Assembly: GCA_021018995.1 (NCBI GenBank)
Contig: CM037590.1
Location: 66,621,597-66,685,596, forward strand
DNA: 64,000 nucleotides
Origin: Chloranthus sessilifolius
Lineage: Eukaryota > Streptophyta > Magnoliopsida > Chloranthales > Chloranthaceae
Reading direction: 5' to 3'
In this document: positions 34,960 to 46,018 of the stretch, one piece after another
Position numbering within the stretch: the stretch's first letter is position 1
How the letters are laid out: each line of letters begins with the position of its first letter
Notes under the pieces: model-generated
What the model was told of the DNA's origin: nothing
Seen by the model: only the letters and a program-made list of their open reading frames with translations
Database searches by the model: none
Made by a program: the position numbers and the translations under genes

Positions 34960-37154
34960 TGTGACGACCCGACTTTTCCAATCCCTCAGGTATAGGAAAG
35001 GCCGATTCGCCAACCTATCGAATAAACAATAAGCCGGACAAACAGGGCACATATCAGAGTAAAGCGCAATAAATATCCATAGTTAAAATAAATGCGGAAG
35101 TAATTAAAAGTAAAGAACCACCGATGATGGCCGACCATCATCGAAACATGGCTCATAACAGAAATCAACGTCAAATATAAAACTATGGTATCCAACTAAA
35201 ATGGGCCCACAAATTCAAGTCTAACTCTCACCACAAATAAGAAAATCAGTAAGTTCTATACTGAGAAAAACTCCTCAGGAGGAACCTCAAGCTCTTCCTC
35301 GACGTAGTCGATCGGGATCACAAATCTCACGCCACGCCGTCGATCTCGAACCTGACGATAGTGAGTGAGCTAACCAACAAAGCTCAGTAGAAGAAAGACA
35401 TCTACGATATTTTACTTTAACTAATATGGTTTCAAAATAAATATCGGAATATAGCTTGTCAAACATATAAGCAGATAATAAACTGAATTTAGGTACAGAA
35501 ATCATATGTAAGATTTATTTCTAAATGTGTGAAAACAGTTTCAAGAATGATATGTGTTTCAAAGTTGTCTCTCTAACTTCTATATGCAAAGTTCAAGAAT
35601 TCATGACTTAATCCTCAACTTAAAATACCTCCCAGTAAACTATATCTAGAGCGGAATATAGCCGATGGAACCCTTACCTACCTGCTTCATGAACCCTTTT
35701 TCAGGATGCAACAAGCCCCTACGTAATGAGGGAAACTTGTGCCAGGAAATGGTTCAGGAATTTTTGAGGGGTCGTTCAGGTCAATCATAAAACAAATGCA
35801 GATACTAATATAAATTAGATGCAAGTCTCTTATACATAGTTCAGGTTCTTGATTTCAGATTTTCAGAGCTTAAGCAGATTCAGGTTTCAGGATTCAGGTA
35901 GATTTAGATTTTCAGTCATTCATATCAATTTCAATTTACAGATGTGATTTCAATGGCATATGCAAGTTTAAAGATTTTAATTCAAAATATCAATGCAAAT
36001 TAAAATAAAATACTGTAAAGCTGAGATTCTTCTACCTAAAACTCAGAGTTATGCGAAGTCAAGCAAGGTCCTATTGATGGGCTCTCGCCCTCAATCTACA
36101 TCACAATATACGTTCATGCATTAAGATAAACTCTAATTACTAATAATATAGACCTATTTAAGCGTTTCCTCAAAAACAAGTCAAAACAGGCAAGTTGTGC
36201 CAATCCTAGAATTTGACGTAACATTCTCATATATTTTTGACTATCAAGACGATTGATTCATGAGTTAGTCAAAATATAAAAGTTGTAGATTTTTCGATTA
36301 GCTTTCCAACGCAAAATGAATCGTCTCAATCGGAGTTCGGGAGAAAATGTTATGACTAAAACACCAAGGTAATGTCGAAGTTCGGTGATACCTCGCTCGA
36401 GCGATGATAATAGCTCGTTCGAGCGAGCTACAGCGACGCGATTTCGCTGGTTTTCACCCGAATCGAAACCCATACATCCCAAAGAAAAACCCATGGCTAA
36501 TCTAATGATTTAATCAAAAAGTTTAATTAAAACGTACCTTTAATCTAAGGATTCCTAGATTAGAAATGAGTCACGCGAATGGAGCTTCGGAACGAAACCG
36601 ACGGGTTTCCTCAACGATTCGCGCCGCGATCGATCCCACGAGTTCACAGAGACAACTCCAACACGCCCCCAATGATCTCAACCTCTCCCAATAGCCAACT
36701 ACGAATCCAAGGTTGATTCAAGTTCTTTCTAAGGTTTAAGTGCTTTCAACAAAGAGGGTTCTAGAGAAGGAGGTTTTCTAAACCGATCTCCTACGATGAT
36801 TGAAGAAGAGAGAAGACGGAGTTTCACACGGTTGGGTAACTATCCTCTCTTAACAAAACCTAGTATAATACGAAAATGCAATTCCTTCTTATAATAGGAT
36901 TGCTCACAAAGTAAAACACACACACACATCTTATGTATTATACACTTCTAATTTTAAAACTCAAGTCCGGTGTTGAGCGGCTACACCGAGATCGGTGCAC
37001 AACTTTTGCACGAGGGTTCAACTAGGCTCTAAATTAAAATCTATCCGCACAGTCACATCTAGATAAAAATCCAAAATAAATGGTGACGTCGGTTGCCGAG
37101 CCGAATACACACACAGGGTCAGTCTAACTCGGGTTCAAAATACGGGTCTTTACA
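34960..37154 (-). repeat. 5' LTR of element X
   Basis: 2195 bp, plus-strand ends TGTGACGACCCG and ACGGGTCTTTACA, matching 19098-21310. Both palindrome sites are visible (CTCGCTCGAGCGATG ... GTTCGAGCGAGC, about 36393-36430). A short tract at 35298-35370 is scrambled relative to 19438-19510. Confidence 0.9.
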
Positions 37155-38091
37155 GAATTTGCATTTGATTTAAGGTTCACACGAACGAACCCCTCAATTG
37201 TTTGAACCGTATTGACGGTATATTCGAATAACACAAGTTACCCTCATAACGCAGGGGCTTGTAGCATCTTCCGAAAAACGACAATGGTTAGGTAGGGGTT
37301 CCCATCGGAAAACTCTGGCTCCCAAGCTATAAATGCCTGGGAGATTGATTTAAGTTATGATTTAAGTCATTAATAAGAGAAGCATTGCATGAATAAGAAT
37401 CCAAAAATATTTTGAAATCTCAATTTGTTTGAATTCAGTTCATAGCACTTTAAATGAAATTTGTACATGAAATTACTTCCAATATTAGTCTTTGAAATTC
37501 AGTTGTATTAATCTGCTTTGAATATCAGTTTTGAAAACTCATATGCTTCGATTTCAGTTTTTGAAACCATATTTGTTTTGATAAGATTTGATTGAAATTG
37601 AGCTTCTTCTACTGAGCTTAGACTGTTAACTCACCCTGACTATATGTCATAGGTGTAGACTCCACTCAGGACTAAGATTTTGTGAGCGATCTAGACTACA
37701 ACTCGGAGGAAGAGTTTGACATCCCTCCTGATGAGTTCTTCCCATAGACGTGGGACTGTGAACTTAGTATAGTTTCTTTTTATTTATTTTGAGTTAGATA
37801 CAATTTGGATTATGGGCTATGGGCTCGGTATATTGAGTATTTGTATATGTATTTTGGGGAACTACTATTGGAAACCTTTGTTTAGGTGATGGTAGGTCAT
37901 CACCCGTGGTTCTTCTTGGTTCATTCTGTTCATGGTTAGGTATAGAATTGAAGATCTTTCTTTTGCAATATTAGATATTAGTTTATTTATGATATCTGTT
38001 TTGATTTCAGTATTTGTATGGATGTACTGGGGTCATGGCGAGCCAAACTTTCCGATACTTTAAGAACGGGAAAGTCGGTCATCACACTTAT

Positions 38092-39935
38092 TGTTAAAAT
38101 AAGAATCATAAAATATGATAGTCATAGTGGCATACGAGAGCACATTATGAGAATGAGTGACATGACAACTCAATTGAAGGAAATGGACATGAGCTCACAT
38201 TCAAGGTTAATTATAAAACACATAAAGAGAAATAAAAGATGAACGAGCTAATCACTTACTGTGTCCAAAAAGAAGAAAGACTTAGGACTGAAATATGTGA
38301 AAGTGCTCATTATGTCGCTTTTGGACCATCGAAAGAAAATTTCAAGAGAAAGAAGAGATCATATAAAGAAAAGAATATGAAAGCTTCTTCATCAAGAATC
38401 AAATAAGGAGAAGCTAACGGATCTTCTTCTGGCATCAAGTGTCACTTCTGTAAAAAGGGACATATTAAGAAGGATTGTTAGAAATACAAAGATTGGCTAG
38501 TTGAGAAATGTAATGAACCTAGTCTTTGATATTGATGCTCTATGCAATACTTGGTGGATAGATTCTGGTGCAACTATTCACATAAGTAATTAAATACAAG
38601 GATTTCAATCCAGCAAGAAGCTAAGTAAAGACGAATGAACCATCAAACTCAGAAACGAAGTAGAAGAGGGCGTGGAGGCCATTGGGACTCTGTCTTATTT
38701 TAGATAGTGGTTTTATTTTAGAAATAGTTGATACTATTTACGTTTCAGGTATCACTAGAAACCTTATATTAATTTTTAAATTAGATTCATTAGGGTTTGA
38801 ATTTAAATTTGGACATAATATTTTTATTCTATTATTTGATTCCAATATTGTGGGTGGTGGCTCACTAGTGGGCAATCTTTATAAATTAAACTTGGATTTA
38901 TCTTACGCTGAATCTTTAATTTCTATGCATGTGGATGATAAAGTTAATAAGAAACAAAAATGAGCAATCGACAACTCCATTTTATGGCGTAAACGTTTTA
39001 GCCATATATCTAAAGATAAAATGGAGAGGTTAATTAAAGATGATATAATTGACAAGCTCAATTTCTCTAACTTCAATACTTGTATAGATTGCGTTAAAGG
39101 AAAAATTATGAAGACTAATAAGAAAGGAGCTATCAGGAGCACGAGTTTGCTAGCAATACTCCACACTAATATTTATGGACCATTACCAACTCCTGCTATT
39201 GGTGGTCAAAAGTATTTTCTTATTTTCACTGATGATTATTCTCATTTCGGTTATATATTTTTCATCCATGAGAAATCTGAGGCCCTGAATATGTTTAAGA
39301 TTTATAAAGCCGAAGTTGAGTTACAGTTCAATTTGAACATTAAAATTGTGAGATTTGATAGAGGTGGAGAGTACTATGGTAGATACTCTGAAACAAGTTA
39401 TAATCCATGACCATTTAAAGGGTTTACTTAAAAGGAGAGCATAGACTATAAAGATACATTTTTCCTTGTCTCTTGAAAGGAATCTTTAAGGATAGTCATG
39501 ACATTGGTAGCTCATTTTGACTTAGAATTGCATCAAATAGATGTAAAAATTATTTTTCTGAATAGTGGCTTGCACAAAGATATCTTTATGACACAACCTG
39601 AAGGTTTTCAGGTTGAGGGGGAGAATCATTTAGTTTGTAGACTCAAAAGGTCTATATATAGTTTAAAGCAGACATTGTGTCAATGGTAATTAAAATTTCA
39701 CGAAGTCATTTCAAACTTTATTTTTAAAGAGAATATTGTGGATCAATGCATATATATGAAAATTAGTGGGTGTAATTTTATTATCTTTGTTTTGTAAGTT
39801 GATGATATATTAATTGTTAGTAGTAGTTTCAACATGTTATATGAGACAAATAGCTTTTTATCAAAGAATTTTAATATGAAAGATCTTGATGAAGCTTCCT
39901 ACATGATAGAAATATCTTTTAGTCCTAATCTTTAG
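38092..39935 (+). pseudogene. copia-1 gag C-terminus, protease, integrase and reverse transcriptase remnant
   Basis: Gag resumes with KYDSHSGIREHIMRMSDMTT, then the zinc knuckle CHFCKKGHIKKDC (38438-38476). Protease active site WWIDSGATIHIS (about 38552-38587). Pre-integrase and integrase: LWRKRFSHISKDKMERLI, CIDCVKGKIMKTNKKGA, IYGPLPTPAIGGQKYFLIFT (first catalytic Asp two residues on) and IVRFDRGGEYYGRYSETS (second Asp). At about 39412 the frame passes directly to reverse-transcriptase sequence, DLELHQIDVKIIFLNSGLHK, MTQPEGFQ, LVCRLKRSIYSLKQ, then VDDILIVSSS (about 39800). The integrase C-terminus and RT N-terminus are deleted, and several stops are present. RNase H is missing. Confidence 0.85.
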
Positions 39936-40009
39936 ATCATTTGCATACCATCTAACAAGTGATTCCACATGGAACCCATCCCAAAAGTGGTGGGTGCTCC
40001 AAATCCTTT

Positions 40010-40100
40010 TTCTTTTCTAGGTAAACTGGGCTCGAATTAGAGACCTTAAGGTTGCAATATTGTCGTACTTTCCATTGTGCTAGATTCCCAAGTCCCATGA
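40010..40100 (-). mobile_element. tRNA-derived SINE fragment
   Basis: The minus strand shows TAGCACAATGGAAAGT (A box, 40081-40066) and GGTCTCTAATTCGAGCC (B box, 40045-40029). Spacing fits a polymerase III promoter. It lies at the decayed end of copia-1. Confidence 0.5.
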
Positions 40101-40261
40101 GTGCTCCAAATAACCATCTCTCATGGGTCAGTTACCTTATACCAACCCTAGGATCGATCCAAGTTCGGAGTCAGTAATCATTCTGTGGGAAGTCAGTTTG
40201 GTTTAATTCCTATAAATTCGGGGAAGATTTGCAAAATTTTTATAAACAATAATAATAATTT

Positions 40262-40440
40262 ATTAACCCACCAAGTGGTTGTCGTAGTGGTTGACAACTT
40301 GGGTATGCTCCCCAAGGTCGTGAGTTCAAGTAGCAATTCCCCTTCTACAATAAAATGATGTCTCATAAGGTGTATGGCATGGTGGGTGCAAGGGCACCTC
40401 TTGTTAGCAAAATTACACAAAAGTGATAGAAATAGACTAG
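40262..40440 (+). mobile_element. tRNA-derived SINE
   Basis: GTCGTAGTGGTTGACA (40281-40296) and GTGAGTTCAAGTAGCAATTCC (40320-40340) resemble A and B boxes, followed by a non-tRNA body. It differs in sequence from the SINEs at 13850 and 40010. Confidence 0.55.
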
Positions 40441-41320
40441 AAAAATTGCTCCAAGGCACAATTAGATCACTGTCTTTAAGACAAAATTTGCCCCTAGATG
40501 CAACGGGATAACGACAAATTTGCCTACATGATACAATAAAGCCTCGGTGAAGCACCGATCCGTCACACACTACGTTTCACTGTAGTGTGCAACCCAATGA
40601 AGCGAAGACACAAAATGCTCTTGTCGGTACACAAATTCTAAGGATAGATGTAGGATTCGAAATTTATAAGTAATTTGAATCCCTCCTCTAGCCTCTATTT
40701 ACAACTTTCAGAGCACCTTTTCAGGGGCGGCTGTGTCTGTCTGTTTCTTGCAATCGAGGGACCTGATCAATCTGATCAACGGTTGCAAAGATCCGACGAT
40801 TTACAATTACATATTTTGGTCAACAATCATTAACTGACTTGATCGAATCTGGAATCCGACCGTTTTCATAAACGGTCAGAAACTGTCTGCTGCACACATG
40901 CGGTGCACGTGTGTGAAGGCAATCCGTACTGGGTCAACAAGTCAATTGATCAGACTGTCTTAGTTCCAATAGGAAAGTCTCCTCAAGACGATGCAAAGTT
41001 TAAAGTGTGCCATAAAAGCACCAATTGTGCCATTCGCACATCACACACGCGCGTGTGTGCGGCAGCAAACCACCGCTATGAGCCATAATTCTATTTTCAA
41101 GTCAAACAATATGGAAGGTAAGTTTCCATATATATGACAAGTAACATTCTTGTAAAAATATGAGGTGGGACAAAACTTTTACAATACCTTTTAACTTATG
41201 GTGGGGATATTTTCCCTCCAATATAATTCAAAATTCAAATCACTTTGACTTGAAGGTTGAAGGTTTAAGAATTGTCAAAAACATCTTTTCCACATTGAAC
41301 CAACAATTTTAATGAGACAT
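40441..41320. other. Unassigned spacer with Z-DNA-like palindrome
   Basis: No coding domain. The 40193-40570 minus-strand ORF crosses a SINE and is not a gene. An alternating purine-pyrimidine palindrome lies at 41042-41059. Confidence 0.4.
41042..41059. repeat. 18-bp perfect palindrome, alternating purine-pyrimidine
   Basis: CACACACGCGCGTGTGTG is its own reverse complement and strictly alternates, a sequence type that can adopt Z-form DNA. Confidence 0.95.
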
Positions 41321-41370
41321 TTTTTTTTTTTAAAGGGGATTAAAAGCTTATATTGAAAGATTTGCAGCAA

Positions 41371-42433
41371 TTACATCATAAATTTGTGGATCGGAGGGGT
41401 GTCCTCCATCCAAATTTCATTACAACCATTGGAAGCCCAATCTTAGATAGAAGATCAGCGCCCCTATTTGATGACCTTCTTGTGAAATTACAAGAGCACT
41501 CTTCAAAAAATAAAAGATCTTCTTTAATATTAGCAAATAGAGCTCCTAATTCTTAAAGGTTGTCATCTGGCGTTGTCACACAGTTAATAACTCTTAAGGA
41601 ATCACCCTAAAAACTAGCCTTTCGAAAGCCACACTGCCACGCAAAGGAGATAGCGGTTTTTAGAGCAACATCTTCACAATGATCCGGACTTGGGAGATTC
41701 AAATAATTTCTTGCCATAGATACCATCACCAATCTTGCATGATCACGTATAATAACCCCTATTCCTGCATTTCCATCATCTTCGTGCCATGCCCCGTCAA
41801 AGTTAACTTTAAACCTATCCATCGGAGGAGGAGACCAATGTTCCTGAGGCATCATATGCGTTCTATGAGTGTGAACATGAATGGTAACCCATTAGCCTGC
41901 ATATATGATTGGAGAAATGTTTCCGCAGCTATAGTAATCGCCAATGGATCTCGAGGAGATGAGCCATGCACCACTCTATTTCTTTCGTTCCATATTGCCC
42001 AAGCGATAGAACAAAATCTATCAGAATTCTCCTTACCCACTGATTCAAGGATCGCCAACGACCAATCTTTGAAGGATAGGTTATTGAAGAATCTGGAACG
42101 GAGACCCAACGAGGAGACAAACCAACACTGCTCAGCCTTGTGATAATCCCATAGAGCATGTGTAACCATTTCTAGAGTTTGATCACATATGACACAAATT
42201 GGATTGACAGAGTTAATCTTATTTCGGATACGTGAAGACACAGGAAGAATATCATGACAAGCCCTCCACATAAAAACTTTAATCTTATTTGGAATACGAA
42301 GTCCCCAAATACTTTTCCACAAACACCCATCTTCGAATGAATTTGACGATCTCGCCCCTCCACCTAGACGATGTAGTTGTTGGGCCACCTTATACGCACT
42401 TCGGACCTTAAATAGACCTCTTTTGTCAAGCAC
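41371..42433 (-). pseudogene. LINE copy 1: zf-RVT and RNase H domains
   Basis: The zf-RVT domain (42433-42120) has the pattern LWKSIWGLRIPNKIKVFMWR, ACHDILPV, CVICDQTLEMVTHALWDYHK. RNase H (41855-41371) has DRFKVNFDGAWHEDDGNAGI, GVIIRDHARLV, EDVALKTAISFAWQCGF, then two in-frame stops, then RRSSNRGADLLSKIG. The catalytic first Asp (NFDGAW) and the D of GDSL are kept; the expected E-A-x-A-L is E-D-V-A-L. This RNase H is typical of plant L1 LINEs. Confidence 0.8.
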
Positions 42434-42547
42434 CCATGCTCTCTTATCTTCTCTTTCGTTGGTGGGGATAGGAACTTTCAGAATAATATCGGCATCCGCT
42501 TCAAGGAATAGATTTTTTATTTTTGTTTCATTCCACCTTCTTGGTCC

Positions 42548-44410
42548 CTACAACATCAACTCGGAAACAACATTCACCTGAGATACTTCCTTCGGAGAAA
42601 TAATCTTATATGTAGAAGCCCTTGGGATCCACTTATCATCCCATATATTGATGGAGTTACCGTTTCCAACCCTCCAAATCAGCCTGCCTTCTAGAACTTT
42701 GATCGCCAACCGAATACTATTCCATGTGAATGATGCATTCTCGCTTTTTCTTGCTTCAAGAAAAGATGAGTTTGGATAGTACTTGGCTTTATAGATTTGA
42801 CTCGAAAGAGAGCTAGGATTTGAATAATACGCCAACCTTGTTTGGCTAGCATAGCTGAGTTAAAATCCAAAAGATTTTTAAAACCCATTCCCCTTTTCTT
42901 TAGGATTACAAACATTGTTCCAAGCTTTCCAGTGAATTCCTTTATTTTTTATATGTTACTCTCTAAAATTTTGCAATAAGAGATGAGATATCATGAAGAA
43001 GGTTAGTAGGCAGCTTGAAACAACTCATAGAATATGATGGGATAGCTTGTACAACGGCTTTGATTAATATTTCTTTTCCCGCTTTTGATAAAAGTCTTCC
43101 TTTCCAATCCAATAATTTTTTCCAAACTCTTTCTTTAATGTTATAAAAAACCATCTTCTTTGACCGACCAATGGCCATAGGAAGCCCCAAATACTTTTCA
43201 TGGCGGCTCGTATTCTTTATATTAAAAATATCAAGTAAACGCTTTCGGAGATCATTTTGAACATTTTTACTAAAAGATAGCATTGATTTGTCAAAATTGA
43301 TCATTTGACCCGACGCATCTTTATAAAGCTTTAGAATGTTCATAATTTCCCCACATTCTGATTCATTCGCTCTATGATAGATAAGGCTATCATTGGTGAA
43401 GAATAAGTGGAAAACCATAGGTGCACCACGACAAACACGAATGCCAGAGATTTTATTTTGTAAGACAACCCGATTGAGTAAGTTGGAAAAGATTTTAGCA
43501 GCCGCTATGAAGAGGTAAGGAGATAAAGGATCACCTTGATGAAGACCTCTACTAGGAATTACTTTACCCAAGACATGACCATTAACAAGAAACTCAAAAG
43601 ACACCTAGGTAACACACCCCATTATAAGTTTGACCCATCTACTACAAAAGCCTAATTTGAGTAAGGCTTTTCAAGAAAACTCTACTCAACATGGTCATAA
43701 GCCTTACTCATATCTAATTTGAGAGAGCACCACCCATATTTGCCCTTTCTTTTATTGTTTAAAAATGAGAGAGCTCAAACGCTACAAGGGTATTGTTTGT
43801 GATCAATCTTCCAGGAACAAAGGTACTTTGGGATTCAGAAATAACAGAAGGAAGGACCAATTTCAAGAGATTTGCTAACACTTTTGCAATGATTTTATAA
43901 ATAACATTACACAAACTAATCTGCCTAAACTGAGAAATATGGCTGGCATTTTTTACCTTGGGGATGAGCACAATATAGGTATTATTAACTGTATGAAGGT
44001 CCGATTTACCATTTAAATAATCTAGCACAAACTTAGAAACTGATTCACCTACAATAGACCAATAAGATTGGAAAAAGATCGGAGGCATACCATCAGGGAC
44101 CGGAGATTTGATAGGGTGCATTTGGAATAGGGCTTTGCGAACCTCGTCCTTCGTGAAATCCTTCATCAGTGAATTATTTTGGTCCAAGGTGACTTTCGGT
44201 TCAATTCCCTCTAGAGCTTCATCGATCCTTTGAGGATGAGTTGCGGTAAAAAGTTTTTTATAATGGGAGATCAAAATTTCTTCGATATCATCTTTGGATG
44301 ATTGCGAAACCCCTGCTTCATCAACTAAGCCATCTATTTGATTCTTCTTTCTACTTTGAGAGGCCTTTGAATGAAAAAAATTAGTATTTTATCCCTTGCC
44401 TTAGCCAAAT
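42548..44410 (-). pseudogene. LINE copy 1: reverse transcriptase
   Basis: Blocks in order: DEVRKALFQMHPIKSPVPDG, YIVLIPKVKNASHISQFRQI, SLCNVIYKIIAKVLANLLKL, QSTFVPGRLITNNTLVAFEL, NGHVLGKVIPSRGLHQGDPL, SPYLFIAAAKIFSNLLNRVV, HLFFTNDSLIYHRANESECG, EKYLGLPMAIGRSKKMVF. The catalytic motif normally F/Y-A-D-D is F-T-N-D: the first aspartate is Asn, so this copy should be inactive. A frameshift and stops separate 44274-43759 from 43604-42963, and again near 42920. It would reverse transcribe LINE RNA at the nicked target. Confidence 0.9.
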
Positions 44411-44414
44411 ATCC

Positions 44415-46018
44415 TTAGATCTTTCTTTGCCAAAAACATTCTTCATTCTCTAAAAGCATGCCCATTTGATTCTTCATTTCATAAATCTCTCGTCTACTGA
44501 TGCTACAGGACTGCATGTTTTCATGTTGGAGAATTCTGTCTTGAAGGACTCGGGTTTTCTTATGAATATTTCCAATTGATGAATCGCTCCATCTAGTTAG
44601 TTTTGCAGCTATACATCCAATTTTCCCACAAATATTAGTTGATCCGTTTGTGGTCCCATGCAAGTCCAATTTGTACGACGATTTCTTCACCTTGTTCATA
44701 GTGAGTCCACATAGATTCAAAGCGGAAGATCCTTGGGCCCCTGCCCCCATTTGTATCGGTCATTGAGGATTTGAGGAGATAAGAAGGTTTATGATCAAAT
44801 CTAGAGGAGATCAGATGGGTCACCTTAAAATTTTGGAACAGATGAACCTAGCTATCAGATACAAAAACCCGGTCTATCCTCTCTTCAATATACTCATCCC
44901 CTTCTTTTTTATTGTTCCAAGTGAACTTAGGTCCCGAGTACCCAAGATCTCTGAGTGCATAGTCATTAATCGTCTTTCTGAATTTGTCCATTTTCCTTGA
45001 GATCTTGGAACACCCCCTCTTTTCTCATGATTGAATAAGATCTCGTTAAAGTCGTCAGCATAGACCCAAGGCAAATTTGAAAATCTACCCAATTTAGCCA
45101 ACAATTCCCATGAATCTTTTCTCATATGACTCTCGGGAGCACCATAGAAGCCAGTAAAACGCCATTGTTGGATTCTCGAGTCCTCTGTAACAAGGACATC
45201 AATATGATTTTTTGAATAAGATTGAAGCTCGACATAAACTGAATCCTTCCAAAGCAGTCCCAAATCACCGGATCGTCCGACCACCTCTACATAAAACCCA
45301 TGTTGAAATCCCAATCTTGCTTTTGTAACGCCACACGATTCGAGCCACATTTCGTCTCCATCAAGAAGACGAGAGAAGGATCTTCATTCCAGAGAAGAAG
45401 CCGGAGCGCACGAACTGTTCGGGGGTTCCCAAGCCCCTGACAGTTCCAACATATAATTTTCATGTTGATCGGCGAGGCTGCTGTTGGATTAGAGATGTTT
45501 GAGGGCTCCGCCAAAACATGGTGACGTTTATGTGAAACCAGGGAATCCGACTTCTCAATTTGACGCGTTCTTTTCTTTGAAAAAACTTGACTAGAGTCCA
45601 CCGGATCAAAGGATACAGGGATGGATAAAAGTTTTGAAGATTTATTGATCTTGGATAGGGGCTTTAGTTTGGGTAGGTTATGACTATCAGCTATCTCTGG
45701 TGATGAATTAACCGACTCAAATGGAGACGAAGAAAGAGAGGCCATAATGGAAGGACCAATGGATAGGGTCTGGTCTAGTTGGTTGGGCTTTTTGAATTGA
45801 GGTCGGGTCAGGTTTGGATGGTTAGTGGATGAGGTGGGAACGGATAGGGTAAAAAGAGATAAAGAAAAAGAGGCTGTAATGGATGAGCCGAAGGAACGGA
45901 TCTTCTGGTTTAGTTGGTTTGGCTTTTTAAGGGTCGGGTCAGGTTTGGATGGGTAGGGGTGGGTGAGGTGGGAAAGGAGGGGGTTTGGTGGGCCTTGCCA
46001 ACCATGGTTAGTAATAAT
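44415..46018 (-). pseudogene. LINE copy 1: N-terminal region and AP-type endonuclease
   Basis: A Pro/Ser-rich leader (MASLSSSPFESVNSS, 45745) is followed by the endonuclease: MKIICWNCQGLGNPRTVRAL, SLVFLMETKCGSNRVAL, VGRSGDLGLLWKDSVYVELQ, RFTGFYGAPESHMRKDSW, WVYADDFNEILFNHEKRGGV. The expected G-D-F-N metal site is D-D-F-N. Frame breaks near 45290 and 44990 separate blocks that are continuous in copy 2. Upstream, 45735-45990 contains a doubled unit of about 130 bp (see findings). Confidence 0.85.

Larger units (their letters stand above)
19098..37154 (-). mobile_element. Ty3/gypsy element 'X' (Tekay/Del-type), interrupted by Y
   Basis: In minus-strand order: 5' LTR (37154-34960), PBS (34957-34944), gag start (34785-34677), insertion Y, rest of gag (25373-24176), protease, reverse transcriptase, RNase H, integrase N-terminus (to 21815), PPT, 3' LTR (21310-19098). 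Flanking words are GAATC (19093-19097) and GAATT (37155-37159), one mismatch. The uninterrupted homologue in LTR Z2 reads TTAGAATCC, supporting GAATC as the original site. Without Y the element is about 8.76 kb. It has lost the integrase catalytic core, the chromodomain and the tail present in Y, so it cannot integrate by itself. Confidence 0.9.
17776..38086 (+). repeat. Solo gypsy LTR 'Z1', split by element X
   Basis: The left part (17776-19097) starts TGTAACATCCCGAAATTTTTGG. The right part (37155-38086) ends GGGAAAGTCGGTCATCACA. Removing element X and one 5-bp repeat leaves 2249 bp, the same length as LTR Z2 (53151-55399), to which it is homologous along its length. CTTAT flanks both ends (17771-17775, 38087-38091). 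No internal domain belongs to it, so it is a solo LTR. Its palindrome cluster, ATCGATCGATCGAT and relatives, is at about 18540-18740. Confidence 0.85.
14997..39935 (+). mobile_element. Ty1/copia element 'copia-1', decayed, split by nested insertions
   Basis: It comprises a 5' LTR (14997-15520), PBS, a 1.9-kb leader, the gag N-terminus (17437-17775), then a 20-kb insertion bounded by CTTAT, then gag C-terminus through reverse transcriptase (38092-39935). The interruption is exact: removing it and one CTTAT restores the gag frame. No 3' LTR is visible. The pol part has an internal deletion fusing integrase to reverse transcriptase near 39412. Gag and pol resemble the Tork-like plant copia lineages. 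Confidence 0.7.

Noticed and set aside
40193..40570. 125-residue minus-strand ORF
   Set aside because: It runs antisense through a SINE and low-complexity sequence, with no family motif.
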